Assembly: GCF_019042655.1 (NCBI RefSeq)
Contig: NZ_JAHPZO010000002.1
Span: forward strand, 62,001-126,000
DNA length: 64,000 nt
Direction of reading: 5' to 3'
DNA from: Planococcus sp. CP5-4_YE
Lineage (GTDB): Bacteria > Bacillota > Bacilli > Bacillales_A > Planococcaceae
Part shown: piece by piece, positions 50,169 to 57,545 of the stretch
Numbering within the stretch: position 1 is the stretch's first letter
How the letters are laid out: each line of letters begins with the position of its first letter
Notes under the pieces: generated by a model
What the model saw: the letters and a program-made list of their open reading frames with translations, nothing else
Databases searched by the model: none
What the model was told of the DNA's origin: nothing
Program-made: the position numbers and the translations under genes

Positions 50169-50182
50169 TGAAAACGGTTTCA
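50169..50182. promoter_or_regulatory. CcpA cre box before the acyl-CoA synthetase gene
   Basis: TGAAAACGGTTTCA (its complement TGAAACCGTTTTCA also fits) matches the cre consensus TGWAANCGNTNWCA at all defined positions, 18 bases before the start codon. Confidence 0.8.
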
Positions 50183-50301
50183 TCTATTTTATTATCGCAA
50201 AATTCCAAATAAAAGGAAAGCGCCATTTCCGGCTCATGAAGTCGCCCCAGGCTGCCAGCCGTGCTAAAATGAGGCTATCATAAAGACGGAAGGGATTTTC
50301 C

Positions 50302-51459
50302 ATGGAACTTCAAACTATGCACGTACAACTTGCAGAAAAACTGCAAAGCCATGCACTCGTCACGGCCACCATCAGCCAGCCGCGCCAAAAATCGAACGAC
50401 TTGAAGCGCATCAAATTAAAACCGGTCGAACTGAAAGAAGGCTACCGCATCCAGTTCGAATATCAATATGAACAGATCTTGAAACACCAAAACCTGACAG
50501 TCGAACAGGCAGCTGTAGAGCTCGAACAATTATTCACCGATTTCCGGCAAGGCCTGTTCCAGTTCACCGACGAAAAAGTCCAGATCCAATTGACCAAGAA
50601 ATTCAAAGTCAGCTATAAATCAGAAGCGGACGTACGCGCTGCCGCCGATTTGTCCCACAACCGCAAGAAGGATTATCTGCTAGAGGACGGCAAACCTTAT
50701 CCGTTTCTTGTGCGCCTTGGCGTCCAGTCGCCGGACGGCAAAGTCAAAAAACAGAAATACGATAAATTCCGCCAGATCAACCGCTTTATCGAATTCATCG
50801 ATGATGCACTCGAGCATTTGCCGAAAGACCGCCCGATCCGCATACTCGATTTCGGCTCCGGCAAGTCTTACCTGACTTTTGCGCTGTATCATTATTTGCG
50901 CGTCGAAAAAGGGCTCGATCTGCGCGTCACGGGGCTTGACCTGAAAAAAAGCGTCATCGAGGAATGCCAGAACATCGCCCGCGACCTCGACTACCGGCAG
51001 CTGGAATTCCTCGTCGGCGATATCAACGATTACGACCAAGATACCGCAGTCGATATGGTCGTTACGCTTCATGCCTGCGACGTGGCGACCGATATGGCGC
51101 TCGCACGCGCCGTTAAATGGAACGCCGGCGTCATCTTGAGCGTGCCGTGTTGCCAAAATGAACTCAATAGCCAGATCCAGTCGTCTCCGCTCGATGTCAT
51201 GCTCCAGCACGGCTTGATCAAGGAGCGCTTTAGCGCACTCGCGACCGATTCCATTCGTGCGGAACTGCTGTCCTTGGTCGGCTATGAAACCCAATTGATG
51301 GAGTTCATCGATATGGAGCACACGCCGAAAAACATTTTGATCCGCGCTTATCGCACGAATAAAAAACCGGCAGCGGGACAATTGGAACGCTACCGGGAAT
51401 TTACCAAACTATTGAACGCCAAGCCGTTTCTTGAAAACGAATTGAAGGAGCTCCTATGA
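50302..51459 (+). CDS. SAM-dependent methyltransferase (Methyltransf_32-like)
   Basis: 385-residue cytosolic protein. An N-terminal ~150-residue region of unknown role (QKSNDLKRIKLKPVELKEGYRIQFEYQYEQ, FKVSYKSEADVRAAADLSHNRKKDYLLEDGKPYPFLVRLGVQSPDGKV) precedes a Rossmann methyltransferase with SAM motif ILDFGSGKSYLTFALYHYL, GLDLKKSVIEECQ and the later ILSVPCCQNEL. This fits the Methyltransf_32/RRNAD1-METTL25-like group; target unknown, possibly RNA. Overlaps the next gene by ATGA. Confidence 0.85.
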   Translation: MELQTMHVQLAEKLQSHALVTATISQPRQKSNDLKRIKLKPVELKEGYRIQFEYQYEQILKHQNLTVEQAAVELEQLFTDFRQGLFQFTDEKVQIQLTKKFKVSYKSEADVRAAADLSHNRKKDYLLEDGKPYPFLVRLGVQSPDGKVKKQKYDKFRQINRFIEFIDDALEHLPKDRPIRILDFGSGKSYLTFALYHYLRVEKGLDLRVTGLDLKKSVIEECQNIARDLDYRQLEFLVGDINDYDQDTAVDMVVTLHACDVATDMALARAVKWNAGVILSVPCCQNELNSQIQSSPLDVMLQHGLIKERFSALATDSIRAELLSLVGYETQLMEFIDMEHTPKNILIRAYRTNKKPAAGQLERYREFTKLLNAKPFLENELKELL

Positions 51460-51710
51460 AACGAAAAAATTTAGTCAACGGCATGATCCTTGCTTTTTCG
51501 GTCATTTTTATCCGCTTTATCGACGTCCGCGTCTACGATATGCCGCTCATATTGACTTTGGCATTGTTGATGATGCTGATTTACGGGGGCATCCGCCTGG
51601 TCGAGCGCTTCCCGGCACTCGATGAACCCGTCAGCAAACGAACATCGCTGATTACCAACACTTTGGTCATTGTCACCATCTTCCTGGCATTCTTCGTGCT
51701 TGGGCTCTAA
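51456..51710 (+). CDS. Small hydrophobic membrane protein
   Basis: 84 residues with three hydrophobic stretches (LVNGMILAFSVIFIRFIDV, PLILTLALLMMLIYGGIRLVERF, TLVIVTIFLAFFVLGL). Unrecognised. It starts within the stop codon of the methyltransferase gene and so is probably translated with it. No terminator was found directly after it; repeat array B begins about 60 bases on. Confidence 0.7.
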   Translation: MKRKNLVNGMILAFSVIFIRFIDVRVYDMPLILTLALLMMLIYGGIRLVERFPALDEPVSKRTSLITNTLVIVTIFLAFFVLGL

Positions 51711-51770
51711 CTTCAGATGTGTGCGGAAGGAATCAATGCTCAGCATTGGTTTCTTTTTTTGTGAGAATAA

Positions 51771-52488
51771 ATTTGCTTGTGGAATTGTTGCTGATGTTGA
51801 TTTGAGCTTCATCTACTAGTCGCCGCCCTGCTTTGGGTTGGCCTCTCACAGCAAGCCAGGAAGAACACCTGTCTCACTGCGTCGGCTCACCCTTGGCGCT
51901 GGGCAGCTTAGATATTTCGTTTAGTGTAGCCTGTTCAAATAGCTCTACTTCTTTAGTTAGTTGCCGGCTAGCGGGGGAATCGCTTCCTGGTTTGAGCGCA
52001 TATAAGAATAGCGAGGGGTTTCTTGTGAAGTTGTTGCTGAAGTTGATTTGTGCTTCATCTTACGATTCGCCGCCCTGCTTTGGGTTGGCCTTTGCCAATA
52101 AGTCAGGAAGAACACCTGTCTTATTGCGTCGGCTCACCCCTTTACGCTTGGCCGCTGAGAGATTTCTTTGATTCGGGTTTGTTTAATCAGAAATGCTTCT
52201 GTACGAGTTGCCGGCTAGCGGGGGAATCGCTTCCTGGTTTGAGCGCATATGAGGATAGCGAGGGTTTGCGTGTCGAAGTGTTTCTGCATTTCGATTCGGG
52301 CTTCATCTACTAGTCGCCGCCCTGCTTTGGGTTGGCCTCTTGCAATAAGCCAGGAAAAACACCTGTCTTATTGCTTCGGCTCACCCTTGGCGCCGGGCGG
52401 CTGAGAGATTTCATTGGATGATGCTAGTTTACATAGCTTTCTTTTTGCATTAAGTTGCCGGCTAGCGGGGGAATCGCTTTCTGGGAGG
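51771..52488. repeat. Tandem repeat array B (three ~247-bp units plus a partial head)
   Basis: The invariant block CGCCGCCCTGCTTTGGGTTG occurs at 51821, 52068 and 52315, an exact 247-bp period twice. Units also share the block beginning TTGCCGGCTAGCGGGGGAAT and ending in CGCTTCCTGG. Hairpins of 33 nt lie at 51848-51880, 52095-52127 and 52342-52374. The units are diverged relatives of those in array A 20 kb away. The array lies in a convergent intergenic gap after the small membrane protein gene. Confidence 0.9.
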
Positions 52489-52647
52489 CAGCAACTGAGA
52501 CATAGATGCTTATTGACGGATTCAAACGGACAATTGTAGCTCCTCTATCCAAGGAGACAAAAACTATCAGGTCTGACACACTTCCACTATCTATATTGAA
52601 TAAATCGAAGAGATTGTTCACCACTATAAAACTAGAGACGAAGTGGA
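52489..52647. other. Intergenic DNA without recognisable feature
   Basis: Between array B and the next repeat element. No ribosome site, gene-like frame, promoter or hairpin that I can support. Confidence 0.5.
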
Positions 52648-52753
52648 AGGGGCCGACTCCGGGAGGATTAGCGAGACAATTGAGACCCTGCAGGAGCGTA
52701 GCGACGAAGCGGCTCAATGCGAGCCCTCCGGAAAGCGTGCCCCTGCAACGCAG
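52648..52753. repeat. Bacillales-type intergenic palindromic repeat
   Basis: GC-rich imperfect inverted repeat: outer arms GGGGC...GCCCC, then TCCGGGAGG...CCCTCCGGA, with the core GAGACCCTGCAGGAGCGTAG and GCGACGAAGCGGCTCAATGC. It resembles the widespread 'GAGACCCCGCAGGAGCGTAGCG-AGGCGGCTCA' repeats scattered in Bacillaceae and Planococcaceae intergenic DNA. One copy is seen here. Confidence 0.65.
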
Positions 52754-52833
52754 TCGTAAGCGGAAGCTTTTCCGCTCCCCTGCTCCGAACCTCGTTCCAA
52801 CGCGCAGTTATTATCGCCAACTATTTTTCACAC

Positions 52834-52867
52834 AAAAAAGCCGCTTCTTTTTCAAGAAGCGGCTTTC
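52834..52867 (-). terminator. Terminator of the YjcQ-like gene
   Basis: Stem aaaagccgcttc / gaagcggcttt with a U-rich tail on the minus strand. Confidence 0.9.
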
Positions 52868-52873
52868 GAATAT

Positions 52874-53293
52874 TCAAGGCGTGTTGTCGTTCGGCTTTTC
52901 ATCTGCCTGTTCTTTGACGACGGATTCAATATAGGTCTTCACCGGCTCCAGCGTCAGTTCCAGGTGGCTGGTCTCCAGATGCTTCGCCAAATAATCGAGC
53001 TGGTGGTCTTCCACCGCATCCGACTGCAAATTCAGCACATCATTGATATAAAGCATCCCTTCATTTGTCGCCATCGGGGAATCGGCGCCGCCTTGGTTTC
53101 TTTCCTCGACGGTCTCTAAGCCATGGACCAGCCCTTGTTCTTTCAATTTATCCATCGCCTCTTTATACTGCTCTTCCCCGATGCCTTGCGACAAGCTGCG
53201 GTCAAGTTCCCGGATTTCCTCCAATGATGCGCCTTTATAGTATTGGGCATAATACGCCATGAGCACTTGTTCTGTTTCCTGCAATTCATTCAT
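52874..53293 (-). CDS. Hypothetical protein, possible YjcQ-like winged helix
   Basis: 139-residue acidic soluble protein. Residues ~1-100 have the spacing of YjcQ-type winged-helix proteins (TEQVLMAYYAQYYKGASLEEIRELDRSLSQGIGEEQYKEAMDKLKEQGLVHGLE..., MATNEGMLYINDVLNLQ), followed by a Glu-rich helix (LAKHLETSHLELTLEPVKTYIESVVKEQ) that may mediate self-association. Identification is tentative and no function is known. GGAGGG precedes the ATG; own terminator. Confidence 0.6.
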   Translation of the reverse strand: MNELQETEQVLMAYYAQYYKGASLEEIRELDRSLSQGIGEEQYKEAMDKLKEQGLVHGLETVEERNQGGADSPMATNEGMLYINDVLNLQSDAVEDHQLDYLAKHLETSHLELTLEPVKTYIESVVKEQADEKPNDNTP

Positions 53294-53440
53294 AAGGCTA
53301 AACCCTCCATATATTTGTTGTTAATTGGTTTATTCCCGATGAGGCGATAGTTAAGCCTGTTGGATTTCCAGAAAACTGAAACTTTCCAGGAAATGAATCG
53401 TTAGTACTGAAGGAAGCAAAATGGAAAGAAGGTGGCTCAC

Positions 53441-54364
53441 ATGAGCAATGATAAAATTGTCGAGATTCGCAAGCTCTCCAAGACGATCGGCAAAAAACAA
53501 ATCATCAAAGATTTGAACTTGGATCTCCATAAAGGAGAAATCACTGGGTTTCTAGGGCCGAACGGAGCAGGTAAAACGACGACGATCCGGATGATGGTCG
53601 GATTGATGAAGCCGACGCAAGGCGACATCCTGATCGGCGGCAAATCGATCCGTACCGATTTTGAGGGAAGCATCGAAAAAGTCGGCGTTATTGTCGAAAA
53701 TCCGGAGATGTATAAATTTATGTCCGGCTACAAAAACCTGGTGCATTTTGCGCGTATGCATAAGGGCGTGACAAAAGCCCGCATCGACGAAGTGATCCAG
53801 CAAGTCGGCATGCAAAACCGCATCAAGGAAAAAGTCGGTTCGTATTCACTCGGCATGCGCCAACGCCTTGGCCTTGCACAAGCACTCCTCAACAATCCGG
53901 AATTCTTGATTTTGGATGAACCGACAAATGGACTGGATCCTGCAGGCATCCGCGAGTTCCGCATGTATTTGCGCAAAGTGGCACGCGAAAACGATGTTGC
54001 CATTTTCGTCTCCAGCCATCTATTGTCGGAGATTGAATTATTGTGCGACCGCATCGCCATTATCCAAAATGGCGAATTGATCGACATCAAAAACGTCAAC
54101 GAGCACCAGCAATCCCGCTATTACATAGAAGCCAAGCCCGCTGACCAGGCGAAACAAGTGCTCGAAGAGATCGGCTTCACCGTGCACCCGCACGAAAATG
54201 GCTATCTGATCGATACAGAAGCGGAGCATATTCCGGGAGCCATCAAGCTGCTCACTGCTGCGGGCGTCGATTTGTACGCTGTCCAGCCGCACCGCACGAC
54301 CTTAGAAGATCAATTCCTTGAAATGACTGGAGGCGGCGAAATTGCTCAAGCTCATACAAAATGA
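53441..54364 (+). CDS. ABC transporter ATP-binding protein (BcrA-like)
   Basis: 307-residue ATPase of the DrrA/BcrA export group. Walker A FLGPNGAGKTTTIRMMVG, signature YSLGMRQRLGLAQALLNNP, Walker B FLILDEPTNGLDPAGIREFR, SSHLLSEIELLCDRIAII; the last ~90 residues (RYYIEAKPADQAKQVLEEIGFTVHPHENGYLI..., TTLEDQFLEMTG) are the regulatory tail usual in antibiotic/peptide exporters. Substrate unknown. The ATG is preferred to a GTG three codons earlier. Overlaps the permease gene by 23 bp. Confidence 0.92.
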   Translation: MSNDKIVEIRKLSKTIGKKQIIKDLNLDLHKGEITGFLGPNGAGKTTTIRMMVGLMKPTQGDILIGGKSIRTDFEGSIEKVGVIVENPEMYKFMSGYKNLVHFARMHKGVTKARIDEVIQQVGMQNRIKEKVGSYSLGMRQRLGLAQALLNNPEFLILDEPTNGLDPAGIREFRMYLRKVARENDVAIFVSSHLLSEIELLCDRIAIIQNGELIDIKNVNEHQQSRYYIEAKPADQAKQVLEEIGFTVHPHENGYLIDTEAEHIPGAIKLLTAAGVDLYAVQPHRTTLEDQFLEMTGGGEIAQAHTK

Positions 54365-55283
54365 ATGGATGAAATTATGGAGTAAAAAAGCGACATGGAT
54401 TATGGCTATCCTGTTGATCGTCATCTTATTGGCAAATGCTGGCATCACGAAATGGATCGAATCGACCTCACCTGCACCGGAAAGCGACTGGCAGGAAATG
54501 GCGACGATGGACATGATGATGTACCAGGACCAATTGCAGAATTCGGACCTCGGCCCAGCCCAAAAAGATTATTATGAGGGCCAGGCTGCCATCGCAGAAT
54601 ACCGCTTGGCGAATGACGCCGAGCCGTTCAAAGTCGAAAGTCTTCAACAGCAAGTGCTCGACAGCCATATGATGCTATCGCTTGTCACCTTGTTTACGGT
54701 CATCGTGGGCGCAGGAATCGTTGCTTCTGAGTTTTCACAAGGAACGATCAAGATGCTGCTGACGCGACCGGTTAAAAGATGGAAAGTACTTACGTCAAAA
54801 TACATTACGACGATGTTGTTCGCATTATTATTTGCCATCCTTACTTTCGTATCGATTGCTTTATTCAGCTGGATTTTCTTCGGCACCGGAGACGGCACAT
54901 TCCTCGTTTGGAACGGATCGGAAGTTGTGGAAGGCTCCTACTGGGCTGAAGCATTGAAACTATCTGCGCTTAGCTTAGCCAGCACATGGATGATCGGCAC
55001 ATTTGCGTTCATGCTCGGGACGGTTTTCCGTTCCAGTTCACTTGCTATCGGCGTATCGATTTTCTTGATGTTCGTCGGCGTGCAAGTTGTCTTCTTGTTG
55101 CAGCGCTTTGAAATCGTCAAATACTATTTGTTCACGCATACCGATTTGACTCAATTCTATACAGGCTTCATGCCAGTCCCAGACATCACGATGGTTATGT
55201 CGCTTATCGTTTTGGCTGTCTACTTCCTGGTCTTTATGTTGATCAGTTATTGGACATTCTCCAAACGCGACGTCACTGCCTGA
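54342..55283 (+). CDS. ABC transporter permease (ABC-2 type)
   Basis: 313-residue membrane protein with six helices and a ~100-residue extracellular loop between the first two. MLKLIQNEWMKLWSKKATWIMAILLIVILLANAG and ASEFSQGTIKMLLTRPVKRWKVLTSKYITTMLFALLFAIL are typical ABC-2 elements (the latter binds the ATPase). Starts with TTG eight bases after GGAGG inside the ATPase gene, giving translational coupling. Together they form an exporter of unknown substrate, possibly for cell-wall-active peptides. Confidence 0.88.
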   Translation: MLKLIQNEWMKLWSKKATWIMAILLIVILLANAGITKWIESTSPAPESDWQEMATMDMMMYQDQLQNSDLGPAQKDYYEGQAAIAEYRLANDAEPFKVESLQQQVLDSHMMLSLVTLFTVIVGAGIVASEFSQGTIKMLLTRPVKRWKVLTSKYITTMLFALLFAILTFVSIALFSWIFFGTGDGTFLVWNGSEVVEGSYWAEALKLSALSLASTWMIGTFAFMLGTVFRSSSLAIGVSIFLMFVGVQVVFLLQRFEIVKYYLFTHTDLTQFYTGFMPVPDITMVMSLIVLAVYFLVFMLISYWTFSKRDVTA

Positions 55284-55288
55284 TACAC

Positions 55289-55329
55289 ACAAAACCCCTT
55301 GAACGCTTTACGGTTCAAGGGGTTTTGTC
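55289..55329. terminator. Bidirectional terminator
   Basis: 16-bp stem acaaaaccccttgaac / gttcaaggggttttgt with an 8-base loop, between convergent ABC permease and SDR genes. Confidence 0.93.
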
Positions 55330-55331
55330 AT

Positions 55332-55946
55332 TCAATATGCAATGCCGACGCGGCTTTTCAGGAAATCATCCGAATCCAATTGCTCGTAAGCGAACAATGC
55401 GGTATCGCCAGCCGTGATTTCTTTGCCGTCTTCAGGCAAGTAATTTTCTTCGAAGCGGAAATAGCCTTTCGGTTCCCCATCCGGCAAGTACGTTGGGCAG
55501 ACGATTGTCCAGTCCAACTCACTTTGTTCCAATGATTTATAGGCTTTTTCGTGTTCTTCCGCTGCAAAGGTCAATTGGCGCTTCGAATCGCCGCCCTGAT
55601 AGCGGAGCAGCCCTGGGCTCAAGCGGCTGTTCAAAATACCGGCAGTACCTATAGTGATGATGCGCCGGATGCCTTCCGCTTCCATCGCTTTCACGATGAG
55701 CGGTGTCGCATCCGACAACGTGGTTGTGCGGTCAGTGCCGATTGCGCTGATCACAGCATCGGCCCCTTCGAGCGTCCGACGGATATCTTCTTCATTGCGG
55801 ACATTGCCAACAATCAAGTTCAGGTTTGCACGGGGTTCAAGGCCCTCTCTCCGGACCAGTGCCTTCACTTCGTGGCCATCACGAAGCGCCATGTTCAAGA
55901 CGTAACCGCCAACTCTTCCAGTTGCTCCAAATAAAGCGATTTTCAT
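55332..55946 (-). CDS. NAD(P)-binding atypical SDR (YwnB-like)
   Basis: 204-residue NmrA/NAD(P)H-binding protein: IALFGATGRVGGYVLNMALRDGHEVKALVRR is the Rossmann loop, ADAVISAIGTDRTTTLSDATPLIVKAMEAEGIRRIITIGTAGIL and LDWTIVCPTYLPDGEPKGYFRFEE complete the fold. The catalytic Tyr-x3-Lys of classical SDRs is absent, so it may be a redox sensor or flavin/quinone-type reductase. AGGAGG lies before the ATG. It follows the nitroreductase gene on the same strand by ~48 bp and may be cotranscribed with it. Confidence 0.88.
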   Translation of the reverse strand: MKIALFGATGRVGGYVLNMALRDGHEVKALVRREGLEPRANLNLIVGNVRNEEDIRRTLEGADAVISAIGTDRTTTLSDATPLIVKAMEAEGIRRIITIGTAGILNSRLSPGLLRYQGGDSKRQLTFAAEEHEKAYKSLEQSELDWTIVCPTYLPDGEPKGYFRFEENYLPEDGKEITAGDTALFAYEQLDSDDFLKSRVGIAY

Positions 55947-55993
55947 TGCTTCTCAGCCTCCTCAATCATTCCAGTTATCGATGAATGCATTTC

Positions 55994-56725
55994 TTATTTG
56001 AATAGATACCCGCGCTTAGCCAATACGTCCTTCAAATCTGGGCGATGCGGCTTGTTTAAAAATGTCGCCATCTGTTCGCTCCATTTGGCGGTTTTTTGGT
56101 TATTTGAGCGTGCGGAATAATAGGCCATGATGGTCTCGTCATACGCTGGCAAAATCTTCGCATATTTCGCTTCGTCGTATTCATTTTCATGAAGCACGGC
56201 TTCTACAGGAAGCCTTGGCTTCACTTCATTGGCTTCGTTCGGCACGCCGACCGTCAAGCCGTAGACTGGGAAGACGCCTTCTGGCAAACCGGCCAGTTCA
56301 CTGATTTCTTCCATATTGTTGCGCACTCCGCCAATATAGCAGATGCCGTAGCCTTTGGATTCAGCGGCAAGCGCCAAGTTCTGTGCGAGCAAGCCGACAT
56401 CCGTGACCGCGACCAGCAAATTCTCCGCCTGGTCGAACACAATATCTTCCCCTTGCAGTTTCGCAGCATGGGCTAGCCGGTTATAATCCGCGCACATTAG
56501 GAACACAGCGCCTGCCCCTTCCATCTGTTTCGGATTTTTGGATAGCTCACCAAGTCGTTTGCGCTTGTCTTCATCTGTCACCCAAACGATTGAATAGGCT
56601 TGAACAAAATGGGACGTCGCTGCATATTGTGCTGCTTCGACCAATTCGTGGACTTGTGCACGCGTCAATGGCCGGTCTTTGTAATTGCGGACCGATGCGT
56701 GTGATTTCATTAATTCAATGACCAT
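55994..56725 (-). CDS. NADPH-dependent nitroreductase/flavin oxidoreductase (NfsA/NfrA2-like)
   Basis: 243-residue dimeric FMN enzyme of the NfsA-FRP family: VIELMKSHASVRNYKDRPLTRAQVHELVEAAQYAATSHFVQAYSIVWVTD (FMN site), QNLALAAESKGYGICYIGGVRNN, GLPEGVFPVYGLTVGVPNE and RPDLKDVLAKRGYL. It reduces nitroaromatics, quinones or free flavin. B. subtilis has two such proteins, NfrA1 and NfrA2. ATG follows GGAGGG. Confidence 0.93.
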   Translation of the reverse strand: MVIELMKSHASVRNYKDRPLTRAQVHELVEAAQYAATSHFVQAYSIVWVTDEDKRKRLGELSKNPKQMEGAGAVFLMCADYNRLAHAAKLQGEDIVFDQAENLLVAVTDVGLLAQNLALAAESKGYGICYIGGVRNNMEEISELAGLPEGVFPVYGLTVGVPNEANEVKPRLPVEAVLHENEYDEAKYAKILPAYDETIMAYYSARSNNQKTAKWSEQMATFLNKPHRPDLKDVLAKRGYLFK

Positions 56726-56828
56726 TATGTATCCCTCCAAAAAATCTGTTTCTACTATCGTACCAAAAACTCTTGGCGGATACTTGCTTGAGGATTTTTG
56801 CTACAATCAAGTTACGAGGTGAAATCAC

Positions 56829-57386
56829 TTGAAAACATTCCGCACCGTCTTTTCATTGTTGTTTTTGTTCATCCTCGGTGCTTTTTTGTTCATATGGATC
56901 GAACGGGAAATAGAAGAGCGCAACGAACGCGCTGAACGTCCACTGCCGACCGGGCTGCACCCCATTGTCGAATCCAAACGCGACCAGCTAATCGCGCAAG
57001 CTGAAGAAGTCGAGATCGATATCCTTATCACCGATGGTTTTCGTTCCGTTGAAGAACAAAACGAGATCCATGCTCAAGGCCGTACGCGGGGCGGGAGCGT
57101 CGTCACTTATGCTGAAGGGGGCGAGTCCTACCATAATTATGGTCTGGCCATCGATTTTGCGCTGCGCCTGCCTGACGGGTCAGTCGTTTGGGATATCCAG
57201 CACGACGGCAATGGGAATGGGCGTCCCGATTGGTTTGAAGTAGCGGATATCGCCAAAGGGCTCGGCTTCGAATGGGGCGGCGATTGGATGGGCTTCAAAG
57301 ATTATCCCCATCTTCAACTGGATTTCGGCTTATCGATCCGCCAGTTGCAGGATGGCTATCGCCCTGAAGATGTCATCTCCGATTAA
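56829..57386 (+). CDS. M15-family peptidase (D-Ala-D-Ala carboxypeptidase / L-Ala-D-Glu endopeptidase type)
   Basis: 185 residues: one N-terminal helix (TVFSLLFLFILGAFLFIWI) that anchors the enzyme outside the membrane, then a Zn peptidase domain with ITDGFRSVEEQNEIHAQGRT, SYHNYGLAIDFAL (His and Asp ligands) and HLQLDFG (third His). Resembles Bacillus YcdD/CwlK, which cut peptidoglycan stem peptides. It begins with TTG nine bases after GAGG. Expressed toward the glycosyltransferase gene, 160 bp apart. Confidence 0.9.
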   Translation: MKTFRTVFSLLFLFILGAFLFIWIEREIEERNERAERPLPTGLHPIVESKRDQLIAQAEEVEIDILITDGFRSVEEQNEIHAQGRTRGGSVVTYAEGGESYHNYGLAIDFALRLPDGSVVWDIQHDGNGNGRPDWFEVADIAKGLGFEWGGDWMGFKDYPHLQLDFGLSIRQLQDGYRPEDVISD

Positions 57387-57545
57387 GCTCTATGCTGGCC
57401 TGTGAATCGATTCCTCTCGAAAAGCACCCAGGAATTCCTGAAGGTCATGACTAAAGGACTGCAATTAGGGTAGTATTATTATATAGAGATAGAAACATGT
57501 GCCAGTATGTTATTTCTGGATGCCAGAAATGGAAAGAGGTTGCCT

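Noticed and set aside
50680-51381. 233-codon minus-strand frame opposite the methyltransferase gene
   Set aside because: Antisense shadow of a well-supported gene; composition is His/Arg/Asp-rich without a domain and there is no ribosome site.
51833-52313. Plus-strand frames through array B translating as RRPALGWP...SQEEHLS...GSPL
   Set aside because: The same peptide pattern appears in all repeat units but is cut by stops in three of five copies and has no ribosome site. The silent-looking changes are better explained by base pairing in the hairpin.
31385-52488. CRISPR array or IS element as an explanation for the two repeat arrays
   Set aside because: Units are 215-247 bp with no short identical repeats, unique spacers, cas genes, terminal inverted repeats or transposase frame.
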